64,000 bases of DNA, from positions 27,991 to 91,990 of the forward strand of contig JAFGOB010000066.1 of NCBI GenBank assembly GCA_016926695.1, read 5' to 3'. Positions within the stretch are counted from its first letter, which is position 1; each line of letters starts with the position of its first letter. The stretch comes from Dehalococcoidales bacterium (GTDB lineage: Bacteria > Chloroflexota > Dehalococcoidia > Dehalococcoidales > UBA3254). Positions 36,520-45,539 of the stretch are shown in pieces. The position numbers were made by a program, and so were the translations under genes. Under the pieces are notes generated by a model. It was not told where the DNA came from. It did no database searches and worked only from the letters and a program-made list of their open reading frames with translations.

Positions 36520-37719
36520 TTATATTTCTCCTTTGCGCAAACTAGCTAGATATTCGCCCGCGCATAGCAGCCGGGCATCGCTGAGTCTCGGCCCTGCCAG
36601 TTGAAAACCTGAACGGCCCTCACCTGGAAAGGACGGCATATATAACACAGGTTGTCCGGTTACATTGGAAAAGGCCATTGTGGTAAACTGCTTATAAAGG
36701 TCGGATAGCAGCATGGGCTGGCTTTCTGCGGCGCAGCTAATCGCCGGTAATATCAGAAAGTCCGTCTGCGAAGTAAGCTTTTTCATCTCATCGATCAAGC
36801 GCCTGCGTATACGGCATGCGTCTTCATACGCCTTGTAACTTTCAAACTGATAAAAAGCTCCCTGAAACAAATAGCTCTTTATCAACGGGCCGAAATACGC
36901 TCCGCGCGAAAGCAGGTACATATCATTCCAGTTCTTTGCTCCCGGTACACGCTGGCCGTAGCGGACAGAATCATAACGCCCTGCACAGGATGAGGCCTCC
37001 ACCGAGCCGACTATCCTGTGAACAAGGGTAAACAAATCAAACTCCGGCATTGACATTTCCCGGACGGTAAAGCCTGCCCTCTTCAATTCTTCAACAGAAG
37101 AGAGAAACATTTTCTCCTGCCACGCCGGCAAGTTGCTATACGCTTCTGAGATGACTCCGACCGTCATTCTTTGTGATTGAAAATTCTGGGCAGAAAAGTC
37201 AGGCATCTCTTCATCCGGAAGTGAAAAATCCAAGTCGTCCTTTCCTGCAATAGCCTCCATTATTTTGCGGATGTTTTTCAGCTCCCCGGAAAGCACCCCG
37301 CAGCATTCCATTGAGGGGATCAGTCCGACAAGACCGAAACGGGAAACTAATCCGAAACTGGGTTTGAAACCGTATATTCCCGCATTACATGCCGCCAGAC
37401 GGCTCTCGCCTGTAAAGTCCATCACCATCTCGGCATCGGCTTGTTGTTGTCGAAGCGCCTCTCCTGCCTTGCTGTCCTTCAGTCCGAAACCGAATTCACT
37501 CATCCTGGTTGAGCCGCACAGAGATGCCCCGCCTTGGCGTAACCTCTGTACTATGGTCGCATCTTCCAGCGCAGAATAATTTGCCAGTGCCCTGGATCCG
37601 GCGTCTGTCGGCCAGCCAGCTACCGAGATATTGGGTTGAATGGCGATTTTCAGTCCCTTTAGGCCAACTTCTCCGCCTGCGGAGTCTTCGTTATTGCGAT
37701 AGAAAAATATTGAATCCAT
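36520..37719 (-). CDS. gatA: GatA-like amidase-fold protein without catalytic residues
   Basis: A 399-residue amidase-fold protein where GatA of GatCAB (about 485) belongs. The scaffold is clear: LKIAIQPNISVAGWPT, ATIVQRLRQGGASLCGSTRM, YGFKPSFGLVSRFGLVGLIP. The Ser-cisSer-Lys triad is not. The lysine of VKDN is Gln28. The loop with SGGSSGGSAA is deleted (about 22 residues missing). The nucleophile of DTGGSIR aligns with Glu105 in DFTGESR, with Ser106 next to it. About 60 N-terminal residues are also missing. The frame is intact and the rest is conserved, so it is a probable pseudoenzyme, not a decayed gene. Glutaminase activity is unlikely; ammonia may come from solution or another protein. 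Confidence 0.85.
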   Translation of the reverse strand: MDSIFFYRNNEDSAGGEVGLKGLKIAIQPNISVAGWPTDAGSRALANYSALEDATIVQRLRQGGASLCGSTRMSEFGFGLKDSKAGEALRQQQADAEMVMDFTGESRLAACNAGIYGFKPSFGLVSRFGLVGLIPSMECCGVLSGELKNIRKIMEAIAGKDDLDFSLPDEEMPDFSAQNFQSQRMTVGVISEAYSNLPAWQEKMFLSSVEELKRAGFTVREMSMPEFDLFTLVHRIVGSVEASSCAGRYDSVRYGQRVPGAKNWNDMYLLSRGAYFGPLIKSYLFQGAFYQFESYKAYEDACRIRRRLIDEMKKLTSQTDFLILPAISCAAESQPMLLSDLYKQFTTMAFSNVTGQPVLYMPSFPGEGRSGFQLAGPRLSDARLLCAGEYLASLRKGEI

Positions 37720-37734
37720 GAAGATGTCTCCATT

Positions 37735-38013
37735 TCATTCCAGGATGCTGGATACTTTAAAATAGTCTCCTTTTGCTGACGGCGCGTTCTTTAGCACCTG
37801 GCCTGTTTGCGAGAATACGGATCTTTTGCCCTCGGTCCCCGGCCGCGTGTGGTTGGTGAGAGGCACCACAGAGTAAGCCGGTTTTCCCGACCCTGCTTCC
37901 TGTGTTGCAAGCGCTGCCAGCTCTTCAGCCTGTTTCAGGGTGTTTTCTATCAATGCCCTCTCCTGGCTGGTTATACCGATACGAGAGACCCATGACAGAT
38001 GGTCTATCCTGTT
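37735..38013 (-). CDS. gatC: GatC-like subunit with unresolved start
   Basis: GatC is a small subunit (about 95 residues) that stabilises GatA and GatB. The C-terminal part (VLKNAPSAKGDYFKVSSILE) fits GatC. The family's N-terminal helix is visible as IDHLSWVSRIGITSQE, but it lies upstream of the only ordinary start (TTG 37953), which would remove it. No ATG, GTG or TTG occurs in this frame before the homology. It may begin at a rare ATT (38037), or be made by -1 slippage on the A9 run at the end of aspS (minus strand 38020-38012), which joins AspS directly to this frame. The coordinates give the homology-covered frame, not a proven start. Confidence 0.7.
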   Translation of the reverse strand, partial: NRIDHLSWVSRIGITSQERALIENTLKQAEELAALATQEAGSGKPAYSVVPLTNHTRPGTEGKRSVFSQTGQVLKNAPSAKGDYFKVSSILE

Positions 38014-39854
38014 TTTTTTTCGGCCGTTCCGGGTAATACTTCTTGACTTTCCATGTTCAAAAGTCCCAGTTCAGCCAGTTGTTCACGCTTCACCCTGGAT
38101 GGAGCCCCGGTCATAGGACAGGCCGCACTGCGGTTTTTGGGAAATGCCATCACTTCACGGATAGAAGGCGTCTGTAGAATCATCGATACTGTACGGTCCA
38201 TCCCCAGCGCCAGCCCGCCGTGCGGCGGTGCTCCAAAATCGAAAGCCCGCAGGAAAAAACCGAACTTTTCCTTCGTTTCTTCTTCCGTCAATCCCAGCGC
38301 TGCAAATATTTTACGCTGTACATCGCGTTCATTGATGCGGATGCTTCCTCCGCCCAGCTCCTCTCCATTTACCACCAGGTCGTAAGACCTGGAGCGCAGC
38401 GTCAGAAGCTCTTCAATATTCCCTGGATCAAAATCGGTACGGTCCGGCGCTGTAAATGGATGGTGAGTGGAGGTTATTCCTCCACCCTCTGTGACCTCAA
38501 ATAGTGGAAACTCCGTGATCCAGACCGGGCAAAAGCTCCTGGAAGGAACCAATCCAAGCCGGTTCGCCAGGTGCAGGCGCAACTGTCCCAGGGCTGATGT
38601 GACAACTGAATATGAGGGGTCGGCAATCATGATCAGTACATCACCGTCGGCCGTATCGAACCTCCTGCGCAGCTCTTCCAATTCCTGCTTGCTGAAAAAC
38701 TGGACGATATTGGATTCGAATTTACCGCCTTCAGCACGCATCCAGGTCATGCCTTTGGCCCCGAAAGACGGTACGACTTCTTTGGCATATTCATTTTGCA
38801 GTACATTCTTGCTTAAATTATCGGACTGGCCTTTTATGTTGATTCCCTTGATGCAGCCGCCGCGCTGGAGAATCTGGCGAAAGATTGAGTAGCTGGTTTG
38901 AGAAAATACATCCGTTACATCAACAAAATACAGTCCAAACCGCAGATCGGGACGGTCGGAGCCGGTCTTGTCCATGGCCTCCGCATAAGTCATGCGGGCA
39001 AATGGCCGGGTAATAGTGACTCCTCCTGCGGCAAACATCTTTACGGTAAGCTCCTCCATTAGATCAAAGATAAATTCCTCATCAATAAAAGATGCTTCAA
39101 TGTCAAGCTGGGTGAATTCCGGCTGCCGGTTGGGACGTAAATCTTCATCCCGGAAGCAGCGCGCCATCTGATAATAGCGTTCCATGCCGCCGATCATGAG
39201 CAGTTGTTTGAAGATCTGCGGAGATTGCGGCAGGGCGTAAAACCGCTGTTGATGCAACCGGCTGGGCACCAGGTAATCACGCGCCCCTTCAGGGGTACTC
39301 ATTATCAGGTCCGGCGTTTCGATCTCCAGGAAATCCCGTGAATCTAGATACTGGCGTATGCATTGATATATTCGGTGCCTGGCTATTAGATTGTCTCTCA
39401 TCGAAGACCGGCGGATATCAAGATAACGGTACTGAAGTCGCAGCTCTTCGTCTACTTCTCCGGTCCCTACAGACGGTGCACCGGCAACCATGGCCTTGTC
39501 TGAAACGGAGAAAGGAAGCGAGTCAGACTCGGAAAGCACATTCAGTTCATCGACCATGACTTCAATACTGCCTGTTTCGATATTGGGGTTTTCCGTGCCC
39601 TCGATACGCCTTTTCACTTCACCCCTTATCGCTATGCAGTATTCCGCACGCAGCTCTGACGCTTTCTGGCATACTTCCGCCGGAGATGATTCCGGATTAA
39701 GCACTATTTGAATTATACCGCTGCGGTCGCGCAAATGGATAAACAACAGTCCTCCGTGATCCCTTAAAGCATCTACCCATCCGGCCAGAAGCACCCTCCG
39801 TCCGGCATCATCCTCAGTCAATTGCCCGCAAAAAACGCGCTGAGAAAAATTCAT
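38004..39854 (-). CDS. aspS: Aspartyl-tRNA synthetase
   Basis: A 616-residue class IIb synthetase, started at the ATG at 39854 with GAGAGGG upstream; a start 19 codons earlier adds unrelated residues. It has the N-terminal OB-fold (GWVDALRDHGGLLFIHLRDR), class II motif 2 (YQMARCFRDEDLRPNRQPEF), the bacterial GAD insertion (about 310-420) and motif 3 (GGLALGMDRTVSMILQ). It charges tRNA-Asp, and in organisms with GatCAB often tRNA-Asn too (non-discriminating form). Its position directly before gatC, gatA and gatB fits that role. The 3' end carries an A9 run immediately before the stop. Confidence 0.95.
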   Translation of the reverse strand: MNFSQRVFCGQLTEDDAGRRVLLAGWVDALRDHGGLLFIHLRDRSGIIQIVLNPESSPAEVCQKASELRAEYCIAIRGEVKRRIEGTENPNIETGSIEVMVDELNVLSESDSLPFSVSDKAMVAGAPSVGTGEVDEELRLQYRYLDIRRSSMRDNLIARHRIYQCIRQYLDSRDFLEIETPDLIMSTPEGARDYLVPSRLHQQRFYALPQSPQIFKQLLMIGGMERYYQMARCFRDEDLRPNRQPEFTQLDIEASFIDEEFIFDLMEELTVKMFAAGGVTITRPFARMTYAEAMDKTGSDRPDLRFGLYFVDVTDVFSQTSYSIFRQILQRGGCIKGINIKGQSDNLSKNVLQNEYAKEVVPSFGAKGMTWMRAEGGKFESNIVQFFSKQELEELRRRFDTADGDVLIMIADPSYSVVTSALGQLRLHLANRLGLVPSRSFCPVWITEFPLFEVTEGGGITSTHHPFTAPDRTDFDPGNIEELLTLRSRSYDLVVNGEELGGGSIRINERDVQRKIFAALGLTEEETKEKFGFFLRAFDFGAPPHGGLALGMDRTVSMILQTPSIREVMAFPKNRSAACPMTGAPSRVKREQLAELGLLNMESQEVLPGTAEKKTG

Positions 39855-40007
39855 GAAAAAGCCCTCTCCGTTTGAATTATCTATGGACAACTTTTTATGC
39901 CCGGAATACAAATGAAAACACCCGGTCTTCAGACAGGGATCCCCCCTAAAGAAGTCCTCTCGATCAGCCTAATTATACACCGCTACCCTGTAGCAGACAA
40001 GCTATAG

Positions 40008-41234
40008 TCACCTCACATTACTGTCCCCGTTTATACCTGATTTGCATCTTATCCAGCCAAGCACAAAGGTTAAAATCAGGCCTGCCAAACAGGCCCCGCA
40101 AATTACCAGAAACCCGGCACGAAAAGCACCGGTAGTGTCTTTCATCGCTCCCAGTAAAAAGGTGGCGCTGAATCCCCCCAGGTTGGCAAAGAAATTGCTG
40201 AACCCGCTGGAAATACCGGCTTTCTTCACCCCCAGAATCTCCACGGGAATGGAAAATAGCGGCCCGAAATACATCTGTAAAAATATGGCGTTGATGAAAA
40301 CCAGGGCGATCACCACAGCTATGTTCGTTGCGGTTATCAAAATTCCTGTTGAAACACACAATACGCCCAGAGAAACAGCTATAACGATTATGGGATTATT
40401 AAGCCTGTCCGAGACATATCCTCCCAGGATATTGGACGGGGCCATCAGTACCGCCTGGACTGCTGCAATCACTCCGGCCGTTTGCAGGGACAGCCCCTTT
40501 TCCTCTATCAATAGACTGGGCAGCCAGTAGGTTATCCCCATCATGACCGCCAGTCTGATAAACTGTATGCCGCCGCACACCCACATCACCCTGTAGCGGA
40601 AAAGCTTGAAAGACTCCAGCAGCCCCTCCTTCTTTTGTGAAGAAGATAGCGGAGAGTCCTTACCAAACCTTAGCAGGAAAAATATGGCCAGTAGACCTGC
40701 CGAGGCAAAACCGATAAAGGCTACACGCCAGCCGTACTCATTTACCACCAGCGGACCCGCCAGGTTGAAAACAAGACTGCCGGTTGCACCGCCCACCAGG
40801 TAAAGACCTGTGGCGGTAGCCCTCCGGTTGGCGGGAAACCAGCCGGTTACCAGCGACATTCCGGGTACAAAAAGAAGTGCACGGAAAAACCCTGAAAGGA
40901 CCTGGTTGCCCAGTGCCTGCCAGTAGTTGTCTACCAGTCCGAATGTCAAAGACAGCACGGTGGCGCCGAAAATACCGATGATAAACAGTCTCTTGGGGCT
41001 GAACCGGTCGGCCAGGTATCCTGCCGGTATCTGCATGAAAGCGTATACCAGAGTAGTAGCCGCTGCCAGTGTTCCTCCCTGGGTAAAAGAAAGGCCCAGG
41101 TCCTGCCGGATCATGGGCAGGAGAAGGGCTATACCGCCCATTGAAAGGGCCTGGAAACTCTGGCAAAGGACTGTCAGGGATACTGTTGTAATCCTGTCCT
41201 TTTTGGCGGCCGGACCTGTCACAGCGGTATTCAT
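40008..41234 (-). CDS. Major facilitator superfamily transporter
   Basis: A 408-residue, 12-helix carrier. The loop between helices 2 and 3 reads GYLADRFSPKRLF, the MFS signature, and is repeated in the second half as GGYVSDRLNNP. FPANRRATATGLYLVGGATG between helices 4 and 5 resembles organic-acid/nitrate-type carriers of the anion:cation symporter groups. No ribosome site is obvious before the ATG. It is monocistronic, downstream of repeat copy C on the opposite side and followed by aspS on the same strand. Substrate unknown; a carboxylate is a reasonable guess. Confidence 0.88.
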   Translation of the reverse strand: MNTAVTGPAAKKDRITTVSLTVLCQSFQALSMGGIALLLPMIRQDLGLSFTQGGTLAAATTLVYAFMQIPAGYLADRFSPKRLFIIGIFGATVLSLTFGLVDNYWQALGNQVLSGFFRALLFVPGMSLVTGWFPANRRATATGLYLVGGATGSLVFNLAGPLVVNEYGWRVAFIGFASAGLLAIFFLLRFGKDSPLSSSQKKEGLLESFKLFRYRVMWVCGGIQFIRLAVMMGITYWLPSLLIEEKGLSLQTAGVIAAVQAVLMAPSNILGGYVSDRLNNPIIVIAVSLGVLCVSTGILITATNIAVVIALVFINAIFLQMYFGPLFSIPVEILGVKKAGISSGFSNFFANLGGFSATFLLGAMKDTTGAFRAGFLVICGACLAGLILTFVLGWIRCKSGINGDSNVR

Positions 41235-41593
41235 TAGTCTATGATGTTATTCTACGCTTCCCGGCCATCGGCTGCAATCGGTCACGCATTGACCCTTACC
41301 GCGATTTTTTATGAAAGTTCAGGCGTTACAGTCGCCATACAGGCACAACAAGCTTCTTCCTTTCGTAAAAGTTTGCCCCGTGACCTTTTGTCGACACGAA
41401 GGAAGACGGGAGATGGATTTTCATTGGTCTTTCCTCGCCCCTTGCGGGAAAAGACTAAGGGGGCATTTGGAAAAAACCCCTAATCACAAACCGGTTTGAA
41501 AGAACATAAATTATGTTGTAGAATACCTGCAACTACATATAGCTGGTCAAAGATCAATTTCATAAAATCGGTTGTTACCGGAGGAAAAATGAG
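41235..41593. other. Intergenic region with repeat copy C
   Basis: No gene is supported. It is largely occupied by the dispersed palindromic repeat at 41352-41467, followed by the AT-rich upstream region of the surface-protein gene (RBS GGAGG at 41580). Confidence 0.5.
41352..41467. repeat. Dispersed palindromic intergenic repeat, copy C
   Basis: Starts GCTTCTTCCTTTCGTAAAAG, contains the CGTG/CACG palindrome in a block of 25 bases identical to copy B, continues GGAAGACGGGAGATGGATTT, and ends with a CCTCGCCCC ... AAGGGGGCAT section. The GGAAGACGGGAGATGGATTT part is shared with copy D. Confidence 0.75.
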
Positions 41594-42508
41594 ATGACGC
41601 AGATCGGAAAGAAAACCCTGAGATCGCGTAGCATGCTAAGCATGCTCAGTATGCTTACTTTGGTTTTATTACTTTTTGGAATGACCTTTGCCTTTCCTGC
41701 TGCGGTTAATGCTGATGATGGTGAAGGTTCGATAACGGTGGATGGCGGTAAAATCATATTGGAGGAATCTGTTTCAACAGGTCTGTCACAGGCTGTTACC
41801 CCTGGTTATCATGTTCCAGGCAGTAATACCATTTTTGAGCAGCCGCTGAGATCGCGGGAGGAACATCACCTCATCGGCTGGAACAGTGATGCAGCATCAG
41901 AACTTTTAAGTTCTGATGATTTTTGGGGCCTGACTAAAACTATTAGCGGCATTTACTGGTACGGGATTAACTTGGTTATAATCGATAGTGAGAACTTTGT
42001 AGCGGGAGATCCGTCCGGATTGGAATTTGAAATTAAATTCTATCAGGACGATGGCGGCTCTCCCGGTACTGAAGTAGTCAGCTTTTCCGGTATTACCCCT
42101 TCAATTGAAGTTTTATATATTTTTGATCCTGCCTTCCTTAATATACCTGTATACCGCTTTGACGTACCCGGTCTGGCCGTACCTGAAATGATGGGAAGGG
42201 GTTGGGTATCTATTCAATGCACCGCTACTTCTGATGAAAGTGTATTTTTTTGGCTTGATTCGACCAGCGGGAATGAAAATGCCCTCCAGTATGAATATGT
42301 CGATGGGAAATATAGCCAGGAAGATGAAGAAGAACCCGGAAACCTCGCCTATGGACTGACCGCTTCCAGCAGCCTGGCAGTAGGCGGTGAAATCAGGCCT
42401 GTGAACGGGGCTGGAATTGCGGCCCTCATTGCCGGTCTGGGATTCGTCCTCGTACTGGTCGTCTGCAAAATCATGAAAATCGCCGGCAGGCACAGGATTA
42501 ATCCCTGA
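41594..42508 (+). CDS. Secreted or surface-anchored protein of unknown function
   Basis: A 304-residue protein with a signal peptide (charged start, a repeated SML-SML-SML hydrophobic entry, cleavage probably after AVNA at about 37-40) and a C-terminal membrane helix (about 272-293) followed by KIMKIAGRHR. It should therefore be anchored by its C-terminus with the domain outside. The ectodomain (about 40-265) is acidic with repeated aromatic/Gly strands and looks like a beta-sandwich. I recognise no family. A GGAGG ribosome site precedes the ATG. It stands alone between the repeat and the Psr-like operon. Confidence 0.75.
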   Translation: MTQIGKKTLRSRSMLSMLSMLTLVLLLFGMTFAFPAAVNADDGEGSITVDGGKIILEESVSTGLSQAVTPGYHVPGSNTIFEQPLRSREEHHLIGWNSDAASELLSSDDFWGLTKTISGIYWYGINLVIIDSENFVAGDPSGLEFEIKFYQDDGGSPGTEVVSFSGITPSIEVLYIFDPAFLNIPVYRFDVPGLAVPEMMGRGWVSIQCTATSDESVFFWLDSTSGNENALQYEYVDGKYSQEDEEEPGNLAYGLTASSSLAVGGEIRPVNGAGIAALIAGLGFVLVLVVCKIMKIAGRHRINP

Positions 42509-42845
42509 TTTTCCCACTATAGTTGACTTTCCATCACAACCGGCAGAACTGTCCTTAACTCCACGCTTTAGCAGGCTGCTCTGTACACATGAAATAACCC
42601 CGTGTTTCAGGTGCCTGACATGTCTTTCCCGGATGCTTCTTTTCTTCACTCCGCTTAAGGCCTGTTATACTTCTAAAATCCCGATTGTTATATCCGGATC
42701 TTTCCGTTTTTAACTCAACTGCAAGAGACACCATGTTCTTTACATAATTTTTCGCAAATCACACACACCCTCTGTTGAGACAAGGTCAATATTCAGTTTT
42801 GACAGCAGTTACCCAAATAGCTATAATCACACATAACTATAAGGG
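42509..42845. other. Intergenic region upstream of the Psr-like operon
   Basis: No gene is supported. The right end contains a consensus sigma-70 promoter (separate entry). No strong terminator was found after the surface-protein gene. Confidence 0.5.
42799..42827 (+). promoter_or_regulatory. Consensus sigma-70 promoter of the Psr-like operon
   Basis: TTGACA (42799-42804), 17-base spacer, TATAAT (42822-42827): both hexamers match consensus. Transcription would begin near 42834, only about 12 bases before the GTG start at 42846, so the mRNA would have an extremely short leader. Confidence 0.75.
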
Positions 42846-45539
42846 GTGGTTGAACTGGCACAGGATACACATAGCACCGCTCAAAGCTCGGATTTTACCG
42901 TCGGTACACCCATGCCGTCAGGTAACCCCGGCAGCGAATGGATTTACAGCTACTGTACCGGCTGCGTACAGGCTGATTGTTCCTTGAAGGTCTATCTCAG
43001 GGACGGGAAGGTCCGGTACATTGAAGGGAACCCCGAAAGCCCTTTAAACAGGGGGAAAGTCTGTTTGAGAGCTTTCTCCAGCATTATGGGCCTCTACAAT
43101 CCCTATCGTGTCAGGGCTCCCATGAAGCGTACCAATCCTCGCAAAGGCGTGGATATCGACCCCGGATGGGTGGAGATAAGCTGGGAAGAAGCCCTGGATA
43201 CAGTCGCCGCCCGCCTGCGCAGGATCCGTGAAACAGACCCCCGTAAACTGGCTGTCTGGTGGGGGTTCGGTGCGCCTGAAGGAGCTATTATTTCTGCCAG
43301 GGGCTCGGACAGACCGGGGGCCGAAGAGAATATCTTCACCAGTGCTTTCGGTACGCCCAATATGATTTTTTCGCGCCCTCTTTGCTCCATCCACTACGCC
43401 TGTAACCTCGTTCAAGGCCAGTCGCCGGAGGCTACTTCCGACCTCCAGCACTGCCGTTACCTCATCGCTCCGGGCCGTACACTGGGTCCGAATGTTGCCA
43501 CGGCACACGGAAGCCGCAGGTTTATCGACGCCATAGACCGCGGCATGAAGCTGGTGGTGATAGACCCGCGCTTTTCACCCGAGGCCTCGAAGGCCTACCG
43601 CTGGCTGCCTGTCAGGCCGGGCGCCGACCTGGCCTTCGCCCTGTCCATGATATACCTGATATTCTATGAGATAAAAAAATTTGATGAAGACTCAGTGAAA
43701 AAAAGGACCAACGGGCCGTACCTGATCGGACCGGACGGGTATTATTTAAGGGATTCTTCTACCGCCAAACCGTTAATCTGGGACCCCGTGGACAACCGTG
43801 CCAGGACCTTCGATGATCCGTCTATCAGGGACTACGCACTTGAAGGGTGCTTCACGGCAGCAGGCGCGACGGCGATACCCGCCCTCCAGATTGTTAAAGA
43901 CCAGGTACGCGAATATACACCCGAGTGGGCTGAGAATATCACCACCATACCGGCCGCTAAAATACGCCAGGTGACCCGCGAATTTGTCGAACATGCCTGC
44001 ATCGGACAAACAATTACTATTGAAGGGGTTGAGTTTCCTTTCCGTCCCGCCCATTTCGCCGGCTCGGGCCGTGGAGCCATGTCTCACAAAAACGGAACAT
44101 ACTTCGATCTGGCCGGCAAGATTATAAACCTTCTGGTAGGCAGTCTGGAAGTACCGGGAGGGCTCACCGGCAACCGCGGACACGGCCCACAGATACTGAA
44201 ACCTGACGCCGACGGCACCGTTACAGCCATCGGGGAATCGGTAGGCGTGCCTTTTAAATACCCGCCGGATCATGCCGGCGGCTTTGAGTTTTATCCCCAT
44301 GCTCATGCCCTCCCTCATATTTTGGCCAGAACGTTGCTGGACAGGGAAAAGTACCACCTTCCCTACGATCTTGAAGCCATGCTATTCTGCGGGTCCAATC
44401 CCGTGCGCGCCACCAGCGACCGCGAGCTTATGATCGAGGCTTTCAGGCACGTGCCTTTTATCGCCTCGTTCGCTCTTAACTTCGATGAGACCGCCATGCT
44501 GTCCGATATCCTTCTCCCCGAACACCATTTCCTTGAGCGTAAATACGCCCGGTTCTACGGTATGCCCATGATATCCCACCAGAATCTGGACGACAGCATA
44601 CGCGGTCTTACCGCCGCCTTCGGACGCAATCCCGTCAGGCCGCTTTATAATACCAGGCTCATGGACGACGTCTTGATTGACATTGCAGACCGTGCCGGTT
44701 TCCTTAGAGGTCCGGGCGGTCTGAACGACCTGATGAATGCGGGCTTCCACCTGGAAGGGAAAAACAGGCTGGAGACCGGGAAAAAGTATACCATGGACCA
44801 CGTCTTTGATAAACGGATCAAACAGGCCTTCGGAGAAAAGTACTCCTTTGATTTCCTGCTTCAGCACGGTGTTATTTACAAATACGAAAATTCGGGTAAA
44901 CGCGGTTACAATTTCTTCTACTGGCCGGGAAACACCACCCGCTTCCCTGTGTATTTTACCAGACTGAAAGAGTCAGGCGACAGGATGAGGGCCAACCTCA
45001 GGAACAACAACCTGAGTTTTCCGGCGCTGGAGGACGAGGAGGACTATTTCAGGTATTTCCAGCCTGTTCCACAATGGGTAGAGCAGCCCGGACAGGGCGC
45101 CGGCCCGGAATATGACATGTGGGCCTGCAACTGGAAGACCAACTTCATGTCTTTTGGAAACGGCAGCACCCAGGAAAATGCCTGGCTGTCCGAAATACGC
45201 CTGAACGATCCCTATGAGCTCTTTATCTGGATCAATACCGCCACAGCCGGACGAAAGGGCCTCAGGGATGCACAGAGTGTATGTGTAGAATCTCCCTGGG
45301 GTATAACCAGGGGGAAACTGAAATTAACGGAGCTTATCCATCCCGAGGTCCTGGGCATTCCGGCCTGCTACGGCAGCAGGACTCCCCTGATGTGCCCCTA
45401 CGCGCAGGAGGGACCTCACTTCAATTCACTTATCTCCGGAGAACCGAATACCCAGATCGACCCCGTACACGGGGGCGTCAATATCGGTCCGCGAGTCAGG
45501 TTATATCCTGATCCTGAGAGAGGTACGGCTGATGGTTAG
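42846..45539 (+). CDS. Molybdopterin oxidoreductase catalytic subunit (Psr/DMSO-reductase family, with [4Fe-4S])
   Basis: An 897-residue protein. The N-terminal cluster motif is CTGCVQADC (about 37-45), with the fourth cysteine in GKVCLRA (about 71-73). ISWEEALDTVAARL and the MGD-binding C-terminal domain follow. PLCSIHYAC (about 179-187) is a candidate for a cysteine Mo ligand. There is no twin-arginine signal. The start is uncertain: GTG 42846 overlaps its own AAGGGG, and a CTG three codons later would be better spaced. With the Fe-S and NrfD-type genes it makes a three-subunit respiratory complex. Substrate could be a sulfur or other inorganic or organic acceptor. Confidence 0.88.
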   Translation: MVELAQDTHSTAQSSDFTVGTPMPSGNPGSEWIYSYCTGCVQADCSLKVYLRDGKVRYIEGNPESPLNRGKVCLRAFSSIMGLYNPYRVRAPMKRTNPRKGVDIDPGWVEISWEEALDTVAARLRRIRETDPRKLAVWWGFGAPEGAIISARGSDRPGAEENIFTSAFGTPNMIFSRPLCSIHYACNLVQGQSPEATSDLQHCRYLIAPGRTLGPNVATAHGSRRFIDAIDRGMKLVVIDPRFSPEASKAYRWLPVRPGADLAFALSMIYLIFYEIKKFDEDSVKKRTNGPYLIGPDGYYLRDSSTAKPLIWDPVDNRARTFDDPSIRDYALEGCFTAAGATAIPALQIVKDQVREYTPEWAENITTIPAAKIRQVTREFVEHACIGQTITIEGVEFPFRPAHFAGSGRGAMSHKNGTYFDLAGKIINLLVGSLEVPGGLTGNRGHGPQILKPDADGTVTAIGESVGVPFKYPPDHAGGFEFYPHAHALPHILARTLLDREKYHLPYDLEAMLFCGSNPVRATSDRELMIEAFRHVPFIASFALNFDETAMLSDILLPEHHFLERKYARFYGMPMISHQNLDDSIRGLTAAFGRNPVRPLYNTRLMDDVLIDIADRAGFLRGPGGLNDLMNAGFHLEGKNRLETGKKYTMDHVFDKRIKQAFGEKYSFDFLLQHGVIYKYENSGKRGYNFFYWPGNTTRFPVYFTRLKESGDRMRANLRNNNLSFPALEDEEDYFRYFQPVPQWVEQPGQGAGPEYDMWACNWKTNFMSFGNGSTQENAWLSEIRLNDPYELFIWINTATAGRKGLRDAQSVCVESPWGITRGKLKLTELIHPEVLGIPACYGSRTPLMCPYAQEGPHFNSLISGEPNTQIDPVHGGVNIGPRVRLYPDPERGTADG

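Noticed and set aside
41625..41655. Tandem AGCATGCT-like repeats as a possible regulatory or CRISPR-like array
   Set aside because: They encode the repeated Ser-Met-Leu of a signal peptide within a coding gene; there are no spacers.
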